From: Epichloe hybrida | Taxonomy: Eukaryota > Ascomycota > Sordariomycetes > Hypocreales > Clavicipitaceae | Assembly (NCBI GenBank): GCA_019022495.1 | Contig: JAFEKR010000001.1 | Coordinates: 7,626,001-7,690,000 of the forward strand | Direction: 5' to 3' | DNA: 64,000 nt | Shown: piece after piece, positions 44,279-55,779 of the stretch | Layout: each line of letters begins with the position of its first letter | How positions within the stretch are numbered: position 1 is the first letter of the stretch | Position numbers and translations under genes: made by a program | The notes under the pieces: generated by a model | Told to the model about the DNA's origin: nothing | Database searches by the model: none | Seen by the model: only the letters and a program-made list of their open reading frames with translations

Positions 44279-45627
44279 ATGCCTGCCAGCGAGAATAACA
44301 AGAAACCACCGCCCACGGCGGCCGTCAACCTCATCGGTTCGTTTTTGGCCCCTTCCCCCCCCTTTCCTCCCTGGGTGAAAAACCACACTTCCACCGCCAT
44401 GCAGCAATTGAAGCTGACGTTGAAACAGCCGGAGGCGGTGCTGGTATGATGGAGGCTCTCGCTTGTCATCCCCTCGGTAAGTCATGTTCCCCCGCCTCAT
44501 GTCATTGTCATGGCCATGTATGTTCTGCTCCCCGGCAAACATGCCAAAAAGAAGAAGAAGAAGAAGAAGAAGAAGAAGAAGAAGCTCGTATTTACAAATC
44601 GACATCGGTCTGACTTACCCGTTTCTTTCAGACACAATCAAGGTCAGAATGCAGCTCTCCAGACGGGCCCGCCAGCCCGGCGCCCCCAAGCGCGGCTTCA
44701 TCAAGACGGGCGTGGAAATCGTCAAGAAGGAGACCCCCCTCGGCCTCTACAAGGGCCTCGGCGCCGTCCTCACGGGCATCGTGCCCAAGATGGCCATCCG
44801 CTTCACCTCCTTCGAGGCGTACAAGCAGGTCCTCGCCGACGGGGCCACCGGCAGGGTCTCGGGCCAGGCGACCTTCCTGGCCGGCCTCGCCGCCGGCGTG
44901 ACCGAGGCCGTCGCCGTCGTCACCCCCATGGAGGTCATCAAGATCCGGCTCCAGGCCCAGCACCACTCCATGGCCGACCCCCTCGACGTGCCCAAGTACC
45001 GCAACGCCGCCCACGCCCTGTACACGGTCGTCCGGGAGGAAGGCTTCGGCGCCCTCTACAGGGGCGTCAGCCTGACGGCCCTCAGGCAGGGCACCAACCA
45101 GGCCGTCAACTTCACCGCCTACTCGTACTTCAAGGAGTGGCTGAAGGGGTGGCAGCCCGAGTTCGAGGGCAGGAACCTGCCCGGCTGGCAGACTACCCTC
45201 ATCGGTCTCGTCTCCGGTGCCATGGGCCCCTTGAGCAACGCCCCCATCGACACCATCAAGACGAGGCTGCAGAAGACGCCTGCCCGGCCTGGCGTGAGTG
45301 CGTGGACGAGGATCACTCAGATCTCGGCCGACATGTTCAAGTGAGTTTTTCGCCCTGTTTCTCCTGTCATGAGGAAAGGGGAAGGGGAAGGGAAAGGAAA
45401 CAAAAGGAAGAAAAAGAAAAGAAAAAGGGGTCCGCGCTTCTTGGTTTTGCTAACCAACCCTCTTTGCATTCAGACAAGAAGGGTTCCATGCCTTCTACAA
45501 GGGCATCACCCCCCGTATCATGCGTGTTGCTCCCGGCCAGGCCGTAACCTTCACCGTCTACGAGTACTTGAGATCAAAGCTTGAGAAGAGCAATCTGTCC
45601 TTTGTCGGCGGCAGATTCGAGGAGTAG
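44279..45627 (+). CDS. Mitochondrial succinate/fumarate carrier (SFC1/ACR1-like)
   Basis: Inner-membrane mitochondrial carrier, 322 residues; in yeast Sfc1 exchanges cytosolic succinate for fumarate and is needed for growth on ethanol or acetate. Exons: 44279-44336, 44429-44476, 44632-45340 and 45474-45627, all in phase. The three tripartite repeats each show the carrier signature: HPLDTIKVRMQ (across the second junction), TPMEVIKIRLQ and APIDTIKTRLQ. The second halves FYKG/LYKG/LYRG follow. The N-terminus MPASENNKKPPPTAAVNLIAGG and the C-terminus FTVYEYLRSKLEK match this subfamily. The 48-nt second exon encodes GGGAGMMEALACHPL. Intron 2 carries an AAG repeat (44551-44584). Codon use is strongly C-ending, as in highly expressed fungal genes. 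Confidence 0.9.
44551..44584 (+). repeat. AAG trinucleotide repeat in carrier intron 2
   Basis: Eleven GAA/AAG units lie inside intron 2 of the succinate/fumarate carrier gene, upstream of its branch site and acceptor. Confidence 0.9.
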
Positions 45628-46105
45628 TGCGCATCCCTTGATGCGCCTCTTCTTTTCGCCCCTCCGACGATTCTTCTTCTATTACAAGACCACATTGGGG
45701 CCGGGGCCAGGGCCAGCCCTCTCACGACAAAACGCTGGAGCGCCTATCCTACCCTACCCTACCCTGGGCACGGATTACCGATTCAATCGAGACAATTGCA
45801 TCTTGCGAGTCACTTGGACATTGGGTCACGTCGTTTTATTTTCTTCTTATTTTATTTCCCATGTTCTCATCGGATCTTGCTGTGGTTGGTAGTCCGCAAC
45901 CCAAAGTTGGCATTGCATAGAACTAGGCTGTGACGACCGCTCGGAGCTTTGTTTGTTTGTCAAATATTTTTTTTTCGGACATCACAAGCGGAGAATCTTG
46001 CCATCTCTCACGTCTTATTTATTTTATAGCCATGAAATAAATGATACTGTACTTGCGTGTTCATCATCTTCGTCATTGCCCCATGAATGTCATGCGCATC
46101 TTAGC
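45628..46105. other. Convergent intergenic region, no gene seen
   Basis: Between the 3' ends of the carrier gene (+) and twinfilin (-). It includes a short CCTAC tandem near 45750-45764 and AT-rich poly(A)-type sequence near 45838-46040. No gene seen. Confidence 0.6.
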
Positions 46106-47231
46106 TCATCGACCAGGGCGCTTCGGCCTGTTGAACCCAGTCCTCGTCGTCATCTTGGGATGAAGATCATCCATGACCGATTGCTCCGTTATTTCTTTTG
46201 GCTCTTCGACTTCGAATTTCTTCTCCAACGTCAACCCTGCCTCCCTGTCGGCGATATCGAGTACAGCTCGCTTCATCAAAGGGTACAGCATGCGCTTCTT
46301 GATGGATCTATTACCCGGTGTAACGGGGCAAGTGTAGAAAAAAAGTACAGGCGATTGCTCTGTGCCGTTGTGTGTGTGGTTGTATCGGTAGAATGTGAAT
46401 CGGGGCTCGGTACTGGAAATCGCCTGGGACAGCTCAGTGATTGATGATGGTCGCGGCGATTCGTCAACCAGCTCGACCGACTCCTTTTCGGCATTAATCT
46501 TCTACGCCTTGTTAGCAGAGGTCTCAAGGTGCTTGATCTTCTTCCAACATGACACTGTTGCGCTTACCAACATCGTAACCGATCGTCCGCCATCTTGTTT
46601 CAGCTCTTTGAGGGCAGCGATGGCGTCTTCAGCCATTGGCATGGCAAAGCTCTTGCTGAGGTGAATCTCTCGCGTGCCCGTTCCAGAGCCGGCCTCCTGT
46701 TCAGCACGCTTGACTTCGCCAAGGGTCTGCTCCTCTTCTGTCAGCGGAGCAGCCAGCTTGCTGTGGGCATCGTGCTTCTTGAAGCCGCTTTCAGTCAGCT
46801 CGTCGGCTGAGTTGGCGAATATTGTCTCTCGGAAGTGCTCGGAACCCAGTTCGCGGACTAGAGTCAACCTTGAAGATGCAAACAACATCTTCTGCCTCAC
46901 AGGTGCAGAGTCCGGAACATATGTGACCGCAGCCAGACGTGGCTCATCCTCGTGGCGTTTCAGGAGGAGGTAGAGGGCGACATTGGGTTGCAGATGGTTT
47001 TTGAAACTTGCAAGGTTGCCATAGAACGAGGGCGAATTCGAAGGAAGGGTAGTAATTGGGACGAGGGATTCTTTTTCGATGCCAACGATGAGCCCAAACG
47101 TTGATGATGATGATGAGAGCAGCGAGTTGAACTCGGCCTGGAGCTCTTGCGACGCTGCAGAGCATATACAGTCAATAATCGATATCAAATACCCAGGAGC
47201 AGGAGACCTTACCAGAAATGCCAGACTGCAT
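46106..47231 (-). CDS. Twinfilin, actin-monomer-binding protein
   Basis: Two ADF-homology domains that sequester ADP-actin monomers and cap filaments; cytosolic, cortical actin in known homologs. 333 residues from minus-strand exons 47231-47213, 47154-46568 and 46501-46106. The first 19-nt exon gives MQSGIS, joining ASQELQAEFNSLL. Domain 1 covers about residues 5-140 (FGLIVGIEKESLVPI, RQKMLFASSRLTLVRELG). Domain 2 covers about 170-305 (REIHLSKSFAMPMAEDA, PRFTFYRYNHTHNGTEQSP, IKKRMLYPLMKRAVLDIA). The basic tail TRTGFNRPKRPGR is characteristic and in yeast binds capping protein and lipids. Frame is continuous through all three junctions. Confidence 0.93.
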
Positions 47232-47700
47232 CTTGAAGGGCAATTGCAAAACCCTCACGCCCTACCAATAGACAACAAGATCGCGATTCCTCGACAGAAT
47301 GGCAAGGTTGAGGAAGTAAACAACCCATTACGTACAGATACCTATGTATGTATGTATGTAGAGAGGTGGGGTGGGGTGGGGCTCGCGAGCCGTTGCCCCG
47401 CCTGGCGATGGCTGGGCAGTAGGTACTCATCACATTACTGACATATATCATCACAATGTTTCTGGAGTATCGCGACTTCTTGGTTAAGGATACTTCTTTT
47501 AAATTACAACTTTTGACAAGCATTAGGTTACAGGGTCTATGAACATTCCTTCGACCACTTTGAGGTACTACGTAGCTTACCATCTTCACACCAGCTATCA
47601 ACTGACTTCCAAAACTGTCCCAAAAAAACTCAACAAGATACCCCTATGGCTTAACTTGCCCCAATAAAACGGTACGGCGTGATATTCACCTCAGCAGTCT
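47232..47700. other. Intergenic region, no gene seen
   Basis: Spacer between the twinfilin start and the WSC gene 3' end, both on the minus strand. It contains TATG repeats (about 47343-47358) and a GTGGGG tract. No gene supported. Confidence 0.6.
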
Positions 47701-48943
47701 TTACACGATGATTGCTGCAATCAAAGCTAGCCCTCCAATAGTCGCCAGCGGCGGAATCATGCCGTGTGTAGAATCTGACCCAGTCACCTGAACAGGCACA
47801 GGGGGTTGTCCAGTTGGCCTAACAGCATCAGAAGGAAGAGGCCACAGTGTGCTTGCAGATAAATAAGTCGGAACATCTGGAGTTTGGTCCGAGTTGCTGT
47901 TGGCCGTTTCAGTTGCCTGCTGCCCCGACATCTGTGGGTCTGAGTAAGTCTGGGGAGCTGGGGCAGGCTTTGTTTCTGATGTGTACATCGAGGGAGCCGT
48001 TGTGGTAGGATTTTCAGGAGCGGAAGAAACTGATGCCCTGTTGGTGCTCGTGGTATAACCACTTGGGTCTTCGTTGCTTGTTTCCGTGGCTGGTGGGACC
48101 GTCACTTCAGGCGGCGTCTCCAGATTGGAAGAGCCCTCCAATGGGCATGGCGTAGTAAGCTTCCCTGGAGACGTTGGAACTGTGGTCAATGGCGCTGAAG
48201 TCTGAGCTCTGGAAGAGGTGAGGGCGAACGTGAAAGTACTTGGAGCTTCAGGCGCTGGACCAAGCGGTGACATTGAGCTACCTGGCTGCTCGGTCTCTGT
48301 GGCCGGGGATTGTTCCAGGGAAGTGCATGGCTCTGTAGCGGTCGACACTTCGGAAGGAGCTTCAGGCGCTGGACCAAGCGGTGACATTGAGCTACCAGGC
48401 TGCTCGGTCTCTGTGGCCGGGGATTGTTCCAGGGAAGTGCATGGCTCTGTGGCTGTCAATACTGCGGATGGTGTCAACGTAGAAGTTGCTTGCAGTGTCA
48501 AAACCTGAGGCTGCTGACTCGCAGCATCGGTTTTCGTGTACACATTGGCGATGCCAGGCCCTTCAACTGTGCAAACGCTCCCACACATGCCACGAGATGG
48601 ATCTCCATTACAGGCAACGTTGCAAACACTTTCATCGAGTGGCTTGATGGCGTTGGCATCGTCTCCGCAGCGGCATTCACTAATTGAAGTTAAAATGGTG
48701 CATACAACAACAAGGCTCATGGGGAAAGACTCACGTTGGAAAAAGAGCAGCGAATCGATGACCCTGACAAGCTTGCTGACATAACTCCGGGGCCAGAGGG
48801 CGACCGTTCAGATCAACAGGCGAAGAGAAGCAAGACAAGTCGATGGATGAGCAACCTTGATACGCAAATGAGTTGGCAGCATGGTTGAACTGACCCAGCA
48901 CCGTGGCGATGCCGCAGGTCACAAGCAGCACTAGAACACGCAT
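47701..48943 (-). CDS. WSC-domain, GPI-anchored wall protein
   Basis: 395 residues from minus-strand exons 48943-48735 and 48679-47701. A signal peptide (MRVLVLLVTCGIATVLGQ) precedes one WSC domain. The domain runs from YQGCSSIDLSCF through ELCQQACQGHRFAALFP, ECRCGDD, NVACNGDPSRGMCG and ends near ANVYTKTD. WSC domains bind wall glycans, and the second exon completes the domain. The rest is Ser/Thr/Pro-rich (heavily O-glycosylated by inference) with a 38-residue tandem duplication. It ends in a hydrophobic segment (IPPLATIGGLALIAAIIV) with no basic tail, which suggests a GPI anchor rather than a Wsc1-type sensor. The ATG at 48943 gives a clean signal peptide; the ATG at 48970 would lengthen it. 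Confidence 0.85.
48244..48471 (-). repeat. 114-bp tandem duplication in the WSC gene
   Basis: Two 114-bp copies (48244-48357 and 48358-48471) encode 38-residue repeats containing EPCTSLEQSPATETEQPG. The first 95 or so bases differ at a single position between copies, while the last 19 differ more. This indicates a recent expansion in frame. Confidence 0.9.
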
Positions 48944-49933
48944 TGTAGGTTCGTCGTAGAGGAAGAACAATTTGAGAGACGAGGGCGTGAAAGAGCGAGT
49001 TGAGTGCTTGTCCGATGTACTGAAGGAAAGATGGCTATAAATAAGGACCTAAATGAAGGACAAGAGTTGGAGAGGTTGAAAGAATACAGAATGGGGAAGG
49101 ATTGAGATTCATGCCCAAAATCTTTCTTAGGCGAACGGCTTGTTACAGTGTTGGATCACGTTCCTGCTTTTTTAGAGACGACGAATTTGAAAAACCCGCT
49201 TCCTTGGAACTTGAAGGAAAGAGCAAGATGCTAGTACTCTCAACACCCCCGTGCTGACAGCTGCCAGGACTGAAAGACCAGCCGGCACTTGCCATGTCAA
49301 CTGGGGTTGTGGCACCGCAACAGAGAGAAGAAAAAGCATAGGACAAGAGACTTCAAGAGACTTCAATCTACGAGCAGTTCAACAACGACCATGAGAAGAA
49401 TTAGTAAGAAGCAAAGCAGTATCGCTTGTACGAGCAGTGCACCAAAGACCATGAAAAAAATTAGTAAGAAACAAAGCAGTATCGCTTCACGGAAATCACG
49501 GTTCACGACCTCAGTTTCTAGTGCACGGATTACCGGCTTCCACAATGCGAGACTGAATTTGGTTGATGTTGGAATAATACGGTTCATAAAACAAAGAACT
49601 GAACCAGGCGTGGTCTGTGGCTGACCAATTGGGCAGCACATACGATGCTGAATCTTGCTTCTTTGTTCGACGGTTTCTTTGTCTGGTGACCGACGCCTAG
49701 GGAGTTGGAATTCAGGAATCAGGGTGGAGCAAACCAGGCAAGAAGTGCGTGGTCTGGCACGTGACGCGTCGCGTGTCGTTCCGGGCCCGCATTTATCGAT
49801 AAGTCGTCCCACACCCATCAGGGCACGCAAGCCCCAATCTAGCGACCCGCTGGCAATTGCGCAAAACTTCACAAAGCCTCTCTCACCACTTGCTGCTGCA
49901 CACACCATCACCGTTTGTGCACCACCAGTCAAG
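48944..49933. other. Divergent intergenic region upstream of WSC gene and eS7
   Basis: Holds the 60-bp tandem duplication at 49369-49488 and otherwise unique sequence. Both promoters must lie here. No gene supported; open frames are antisense pairs across the duplication. Confidence 0.55.
49369..49488. repeat. 60-bp tandem duplication
   Basis: Bases 49369-49428 and 49429-49488 are aligned copies with roughly seven differences; both contain ATTAGTAAGAA followed by CAAAGCAGTATCGCTT. It is midway in the divergent promoter region of the WSC gene and eS7. Confidence 0.85.
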
Positions 49934-50931
49934 ATGAGCGCCCAGGCCTTGAATAAGATCGCCGCCAACAGCCCTTCGCGGCAGAACCCCTCAGAGCTTG
50001 AGCAGCAAATTGCTCAGGCTCTCCACGATCTCGAGACCAACACTGCCGACCTCAAGGTTGCCCTGCGACCTCTGCAGTTCGTCTCTGCCCGCGAGGTGAG
50101 AACATGAAATGAAAGAAACCTAGATTCCCGGCCCAAGGCGCCTTTCGAGATCCTGTTCCCAAAAGGAAACTATACAATGGCTACGACAAGCGTCCCCTAA
50201 TAGAAAACGGCAATGCGAAACACTTGGCTTCGATGACGAGTAGGAATTTTGAAGCACGAGATAATTCAAAGGAAAAAAGAAAAGAAAAAAGTTCCTTCAT
50301 GCTCGTTTGGGGACGCAAGCCGAGCCTGCGTACAATTGACTTCTGGAACAGGACGGGAAGCGGTCCAAGGCTATGTCCTGGAGCTCGCATGCTGACTTTG
50401 GGTCTTGATTAGATCGAAGTCGGCCACGGCAAGAAGGCTATCGTCATCTTTGTCCCCGTCCCTTCCCTGCAGGGTTTCCACCGTGCTCAGCAGCGGTAAG
50501 TTTACTACTCACCCAATAGGCAAATCTGATCCAGATGGACAGACGTGCGTACTGACAGCCCTCACAGCCTGACCCGTGAGCTCGAGAAGAAGTTCTCTGA
50601 CCGCCATGTGTTGATCCTCGCCTCGCGCCGCATCTTGCCCCGCCCCAAGCGATCTGCCCGCTCTCGCAACGCCCAGAAGCAGAAGCGCCCTCGCTCCCGC
50701 ACTCTGACTGCTGTTCACGACGCCATCTTGGCCGATCTCTGCTTCCCCGTCGAGATTGTTGGCAAGCGTATTCGCACCAAGGAAGACGGCAGCAAGATCC
50801 TCAAGGTTATCCTCGATGAGAAGGAGCGTGTTGGTGTTGACTACAGACTCGACACCTACGCCGAGGTCTATCGCCGCCTTACTGGCCGCAACGTCAACTT
50901 CGAGTTCCCTCTGAGCGGCAACACCGAGTAA
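49934..50931 (+). CDS. 40S ribosomal protein eS7
   Basis: Cytosolic small-subunit ribosomal protein S7, 202 residues. Exons: 49934-50095, 50413-50495 and 50568-50931. The joined product starts [15 protein letters not shown]. It runs through [50 protein letters not shown], the basic [29 protein letters not shown] region (quoted in parts), [17 protein letters not shown] and [19 protein letters not shown], as expected for the family. The first intron is long (317 nt), a common feature of fungal ribosomal-protein genes. Codon use is strongly biased, consistent with high expression. Confidence 0.93.
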
Positions 50932-51193
50932 AAGAGTGGAACTTTGAGCATGGCAGGGCATGGCAATTTTTGGGGGCATAGAGTGCTTGGTATTTCATCT
51001 GTCACATCCGATGATGATTGGTCAAATAAAAATGGGCTTGGGCGTCTTATGAGTTAGGAGGGTAGCTTGATAATGATACGGGCTGCCACATGATTCTTTG
51101 AATCTATTCACTCGGCCACATCTGTTGTCGTGCCCGTCAGAATTCAAACTTCCAGGGTATCTCTTTAAATGTACCGATTCCTCGTGCATGAAT

Positions 51194-52963
51194 CTAGTCG
51201 TGGCTGATGCGTCCCACCCCGAGAACACACCAATATGCCAGCTCTCTCTTCTCGCGAGGAGCCTCCCTGTCCCTTCCAGGCGCTGTGCCCATGTCATTCT
51301 GGGCCTCGGCCTCCCATTCCATTCTCACAAACATGGGTATCTCTAGAATGTCTTCGTCCTCCTTGAGCGGGCTGCCGTCGCCATCAGCCTCGCCTTTGCC
51401 CAGAATATTCCGATTCTCTGGTCGCAGAGATGCTGGTATTACTTCAAGCACGATGCTGACCCAATTGCGACCTCTTTCCCAGATCTTAGCGGCATCTCCT
51501 TGGCCGGCGCCGTCTCCCTTTTGTCTCCCATCTCTACCGGCGTCCTTCAGAGCATCATCCCACATGTCGATGTTTGCGTCCACCTCGAATTCAGGACACA
51601 GTACGGTGACTTTGCTGGCGAACCGACCGGGGGTAGTGTTTGGTGTGGCGAGAGTAACCTTGATGCTGTCAAAGAGCGGGTTTTTGAACGTCACGATGTA
51701 TTGACAGGGCTTCAACGGTGCCAGAGGAGCTTCCTCATTCGAAGCCGGTCTTGAGGTGACGGGTACTGGTGCAGCAGTTGGCTGCATCGGCCGAATAGTG
51801 ATGGTGGGTATGTAGGCTTTGGCTACTAGGCGGATTTTGAATCTCGTTGAAGTGACCTTGTTCTCTGGTTTCGAAATGATGTGTCGACAAGCGGGGCACC
51901 GCTTTGAACGCTTCGTACGAAGAAGATACGGAATAGGTCTCAGCTCGTCTTGGAATCGCGATGATGAACATGTCTGATTCAGACGTTGACCTGTAGATGC
52001 TGTGGTACCCCACCCTTCATTCATCATCTTCTTCACACTGGCAGATTCGTCAAGCAGGGCCAGTTTCAACCCTTGCTCTGTATTGGATGCCTCGCGCATC
52101 ACATCTGCTGCACCTTGCTGCAGCCTTCCCGCATGGCCCCGACCTGTATATAGGGACATGATCCTGGACAAAGCCGCCGGCGATGAGAAGCCGACGCCGT
52201 CATGCAACGGCACGCCGCCCAACGAAGCATGTGCATCTGTGAGCTGCTCCTGGTAGAAAAGTCTCAGACTGGCAAATTGCAAGTCTCGATCGACCTGCTC
52301 GTCCGGTATTGGTGGCTCTTCCGGATTCTCCTTGCGTCTCTCCTTGATGTCCTTGAGTGTGATTTTCCGTGTGCCACCATTGTCCAGCTTGGTGAGCTGC
52401 GAGTGTATGCCGCTCGGGCGATCGAATTCTATGCCAATCTCGGTAGACGACCAGTTGCAGTACTGGCAGAAGAGTGCATACGGACCGCCAGTGGGATTCT
52501 GTTGACCCTCGGGTGCAAGTGTGTTCGCATCAGAGGCGGGCTGCAGAGACGCGACTTGCAGCGGGCCAATGCAGACGGGGCATTGATAGCAGCTCCGCGT
52601 ACACCTTGTTTTCGCGTCAGCCGGTCTTCGTTTGATGAGGCACGGGCTCGATTCTGGGCAGACGTACCTGTTGCCCTCACTGCGCAAGTTGCTGCTTGGG
52701 ACCTCGAACAAGCAATTTGGACAGTAGTAGGTAACAATCTCCTCTGTGACGCATCTCGGACAGCGTATCTGCTGGCAATCCTCGCAGTACAAAAGATGTT
52801 CGAGGGGATATAGGCTGTAGTTGGAACGCGGAGCACGAGGGTCGAACGTTCGCTCACCATTCTCCTCTAGCTCTTCACTCCCGGAGGAGGTATTGCCATT
52901 TTCAGCAGCAGATAGATCTGAGCAGGGACATTGGATGAACGTGTATGGAACTGGAAGCGCCAT
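51194..52963 (-). CDS. Dynactin p62 subunit (DCTN4/ro-2 type)
   Basis: Pointed-end subunit of the dynactin complex, which supports dynein-driven nuclear and vesicle movement along microtubules in hyphae. 589 residues in a single exon. The N-terminal half has the p62 multi-cysteine zinc-binding array: IQCPCSDL, LLYCEDCQQIRCPRCV, TYYCPNCLFEVPSSN, RYVCPESSPC, CYQCPVC and FCQYCNW. A later pair follows (KRCPACRHIISKPE). The C-terminal half is beta-rich (CQYIVTFKNPLFDSIKVTLATP) and ends with MFVRMEWEAEA and a conserved WCVLGVGRI. The frame is open throughout and I see no need for introns. It starts at MALPVPYTFIQCPC. Confidence 0.92.
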   Translation of the reverse strand: MALPVPYTFIQCPCSDLSAAENGNTSSGSEELEENGERTFDPRAPRSNYSLYPLEHLLYCEDCQQIRCPRCVTEEIVTYYCPNCLFEVPSSNLRSEGNRYVCPESSPCLIKRRPADAKTRCTRSCYQCPVCIGPLQVASLQPASDANTLAPEGQQNPTGGPYALFCQYCNWSSTEIGIEFDRPSGIHSQLTKLDNGGTRKITLKDIKERRKENPEEPPIPDEQVDRDLQFASLRLFYQEQLTDAHASLGGVPLHDGVGFSSPAALSRIMSLYTGRGHAGRLQQGAADVMREASNTEQGLKLALLDESASVKKMMNEGWGTTASTGQRLNQTCSSSRFQDELRPIPYLLRTKRSKRCPACRHIISKPENKVTSTRFKIRLVAKAYIPTITIRPMQPTAAPVPVTSRPASNEEAPLAPLKPCQYIVTFKNPLFDSIKVTLATPNTTPGRFASKVTVLCPEFEVDANIDMWDDALKDAGRDGRQKGDGAGQGDAAKIWERGRNWVSIVLEVIPASLRPENRNILGKGEADGDGSPLKEDEDILEIPMFVRMEWEAEAQNDMGTAPGRDREAPREKRELAYWCVLGVGRISHD

Positions 52964-54787
52964 TTCTGACCCTCATCTCCGACCGTCTGCTCGGTGTTGC
53001 TTTGTCGTCGTGCTCTTTGTTTGCCTTGGAACCCTCGTGGCCACGACACGGGGCGGGCGGCCTTTCCAGGCTTGCCGTGTGTACCTGACCTGGCCCCAAC
53101 CAAGGAAAAGCTCCGGAGAGGTGAGGGTAAGCTTCGGCGAGCTGCCAGTCAGGTGACTGCACTTGTGCTTTCCGAGCAATCTGGCGATCTCGATCCTAGC
53201 TGGCCAGGCGCTCCGAAGGCTCACTCTCCGTACGGAGCCACGGTAATAACCAGGAACCAAGGCAGGCAGGAATGGTTATGTAGACGTGGAAAATCGCTGA
53301 AGGGTTTGTGCAGATGATCTCACACCACGGGTCCACCACCTGGTCCAATTCCTTGACTGACTGACTTGCTTCGGAGGGTGGGTTGTGGGTTGTTTCTTCT
53401 TTTTTTTTTTTTTTTTTTTTTTTTTTGGCTTGCGTTCTCCGGTAAAACCCCATGGTTAATATGGCAAACGGCAACCCGACAATGTGGCTGCTGTGGCTCA
53501 AGGCAGCCGGGAATCCGCGATTTGGCGAGTGGCTCCGCGTCTCACTTTGGCCGGCTAATCCGCCCTTGGTGCAAGGTTGGGCGAGGCTGGGGGTAGTTGG
53601 GGGCAAGTTGGGGGTAAGCTGGGGGGTTTGTTTAGCAGCCTTTCATTAGCACCGCCGCCCTCGAAACCCTTCAAAGAGGGGCTCTATTGGCAGAATTCGG
53701 AAGGGCTGTAATAAGTTTTCGTCTACGGATTCTTCGTCGTTATTAAGAAACTCCATGAGCACCGTAACAACGGCCACAATTCATGCCATCCGTGCGGCAA
53801 GGACACAACGCATAATCATGTCGAAGCAGACAGCGCCGTTATTATTGGTTGAGCTTCCGCTTGGAGTGAGCTGAGCTCATCCCTGGCTCTGTTGTAATCT
53901 CCATAATCCAGCCACCCACCACCCTGGTCAATGGTCAATCGGATGAAATGTTGGGAGGAGCTGATTGCTAGCCTTACCCCTGTCACACACATCAGGTACC
54001 AGGCCGGCCAGGTGGCTGATGCCTCGACGGGGAGCGTCAAGCCGCTTCTTGTCTTGTCGTCAAACCTACAAGGCCGTTCTGGGGCCGTTCTGGGGCCTAC
54101 TTCACTTGCTCCGTACGGCAGAGACGGTCATGTGTGAACGAGCGCAGGAGCAAATCTTCTGCTGCTGCAACAGAGGATGCGTGACCGAACAAACCGCATC
54201 CCTTGATTCTGAGCGTTGTGCTTTCAACAAGCGTCCCTGGATTCACCATCTTAGCCACCCGTCGCACGCTAAAAGATAAGACAACGTGGACCAGCAACCT
54301 CAGACCTGCTTATCACTACATATGTACATACATACTTATTACTGTACATGGATGGTTGGGGCTAAATATCTCGATTGCCCTGGTCTGCGAATAACGAATT
54401 CCGACCCACTGACAAGTTCCCTCCGGAGAATGCGGCCTGCATGGATGGCAAATCTCATGAATATATCAGAGGGACCTGCCTGCCCTGTTCTGCGGCCCAG
54501 CCGTCGCCCTGTGGCCCTGTGGAGCTGGATTTTTCGTCGTCGTGGACTCGTGGTACTCCCTCCTCCGTCCTCGATCCGTACTCGCTGTCTATTTTCTATT
54601 TTGCAGGCGTTGCTGTCACCGCGCTTCCGACGTTGAGGAAACCAGACGGGAGCCTCTTGACGCCCCGAAGCAACCCGTGGAGGAGCACAGCGGGAACGTT
54701 CTGGTTTCCCGGAAAGACAGACCACCGAAATGGCAGCGTGGCGGGAAGTCTTGATGTTGCGACGCTTCCAGTAGCTCTCTGGCTTTG
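52964..54787. other. 1.8 kb intergenic region, no gene seen
   Basis: Contains a 12-bp perfect palindrome CTCCGTACGGAG at 53226-53237 and a 27-T run at 53400-53426. A GGGGGTAA/TTGGGGG-type stretch lies near 53585-53625. No frame here shows family features. The region just before 54788 should hold the next gene's promoter. Confidence 0.55.
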
Positions 54788-54829
54788 ATGACGTATCTTG
54801 ATGCTACCACCACCACCACCACCACCGCC

Positions 54830-54903
<74 letters not shown>

Positions 54904-55747
54904 CTTGGTGACTCCGTTTTCAAGCATGAGGCTTAAGCGGTGGGATGGAGCGAGGCGAATATGCACAAGCTGGGACAAATCGAAAAAGGTAATTTCTGAA
55001 TACCCCAAAGCCTGTGAAAGCCCTGTCATGTTCTGCATCACTTCGCTTGCTCAATTCTGGGCCTCCATCGTCCAGGGCCTCAATCTTGGGTGACTGACTG
55101 TGTCCCGTGCCATGATAGGATCCCGAACTTTATACACGCAACGGCACCTGCTTGATTCATCTCCACAGCTACAACGACGTTTGCAATGGACAGGACATCG
55201 AGTGCACTCCTTCATTCAAACTGCCCTTCTCACTTCTTCTCTCAACCAGGTGTGACCCCCTGATAGAAAGATTTCGGGTCATACGCTCTGCCGACATGAC
55301 CCCTAGACCTTGGCGCAGTCCTGGCGATGTTCAGAAATGGTATCGGGCCAACCCCAAACGAACGGTTGAGCTCTTTATTCCGCCGCCACAGAATGCTAGC
55401 GACAGACAACGTCAACGTCACCACGTGTTGATGAGAAACTTTTTCGCATGGGTCCTGGGGAAGTCGCTGGTTGGAGAAACTCTGGGAGAAGCATTGGTCG
55501 GACTGCTTGAATGCATGCATGAGTATCGGCCTGGTGGTACAGTCGACAATGTTGCGGATCTGATCCGCTATCTCGAAGAAGAGGGCTACTTGTGCCTCGC
55601 GGGTCAGCCAGATCATGCATTGGCTATATTGCGCCTTGCAGAGACTTTTCGCTTCAAGGACCTTTATTTGCAGGCCTTGGCTCACTGTGTGGGAATGGGT
55701 GACATGACGATTTCTGGCAAAGCAGACTTCCAAGTAGGTTCTACTTC

Positions 55748-55779
<32 letters not shown>

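Noticed and set aside
45745..45768. CCTACCCTACCC tandem resembling telomere repeat
   Set aside because: Unit is CCTAC, not CCCTAA, with only three or four copies in a 3' region.
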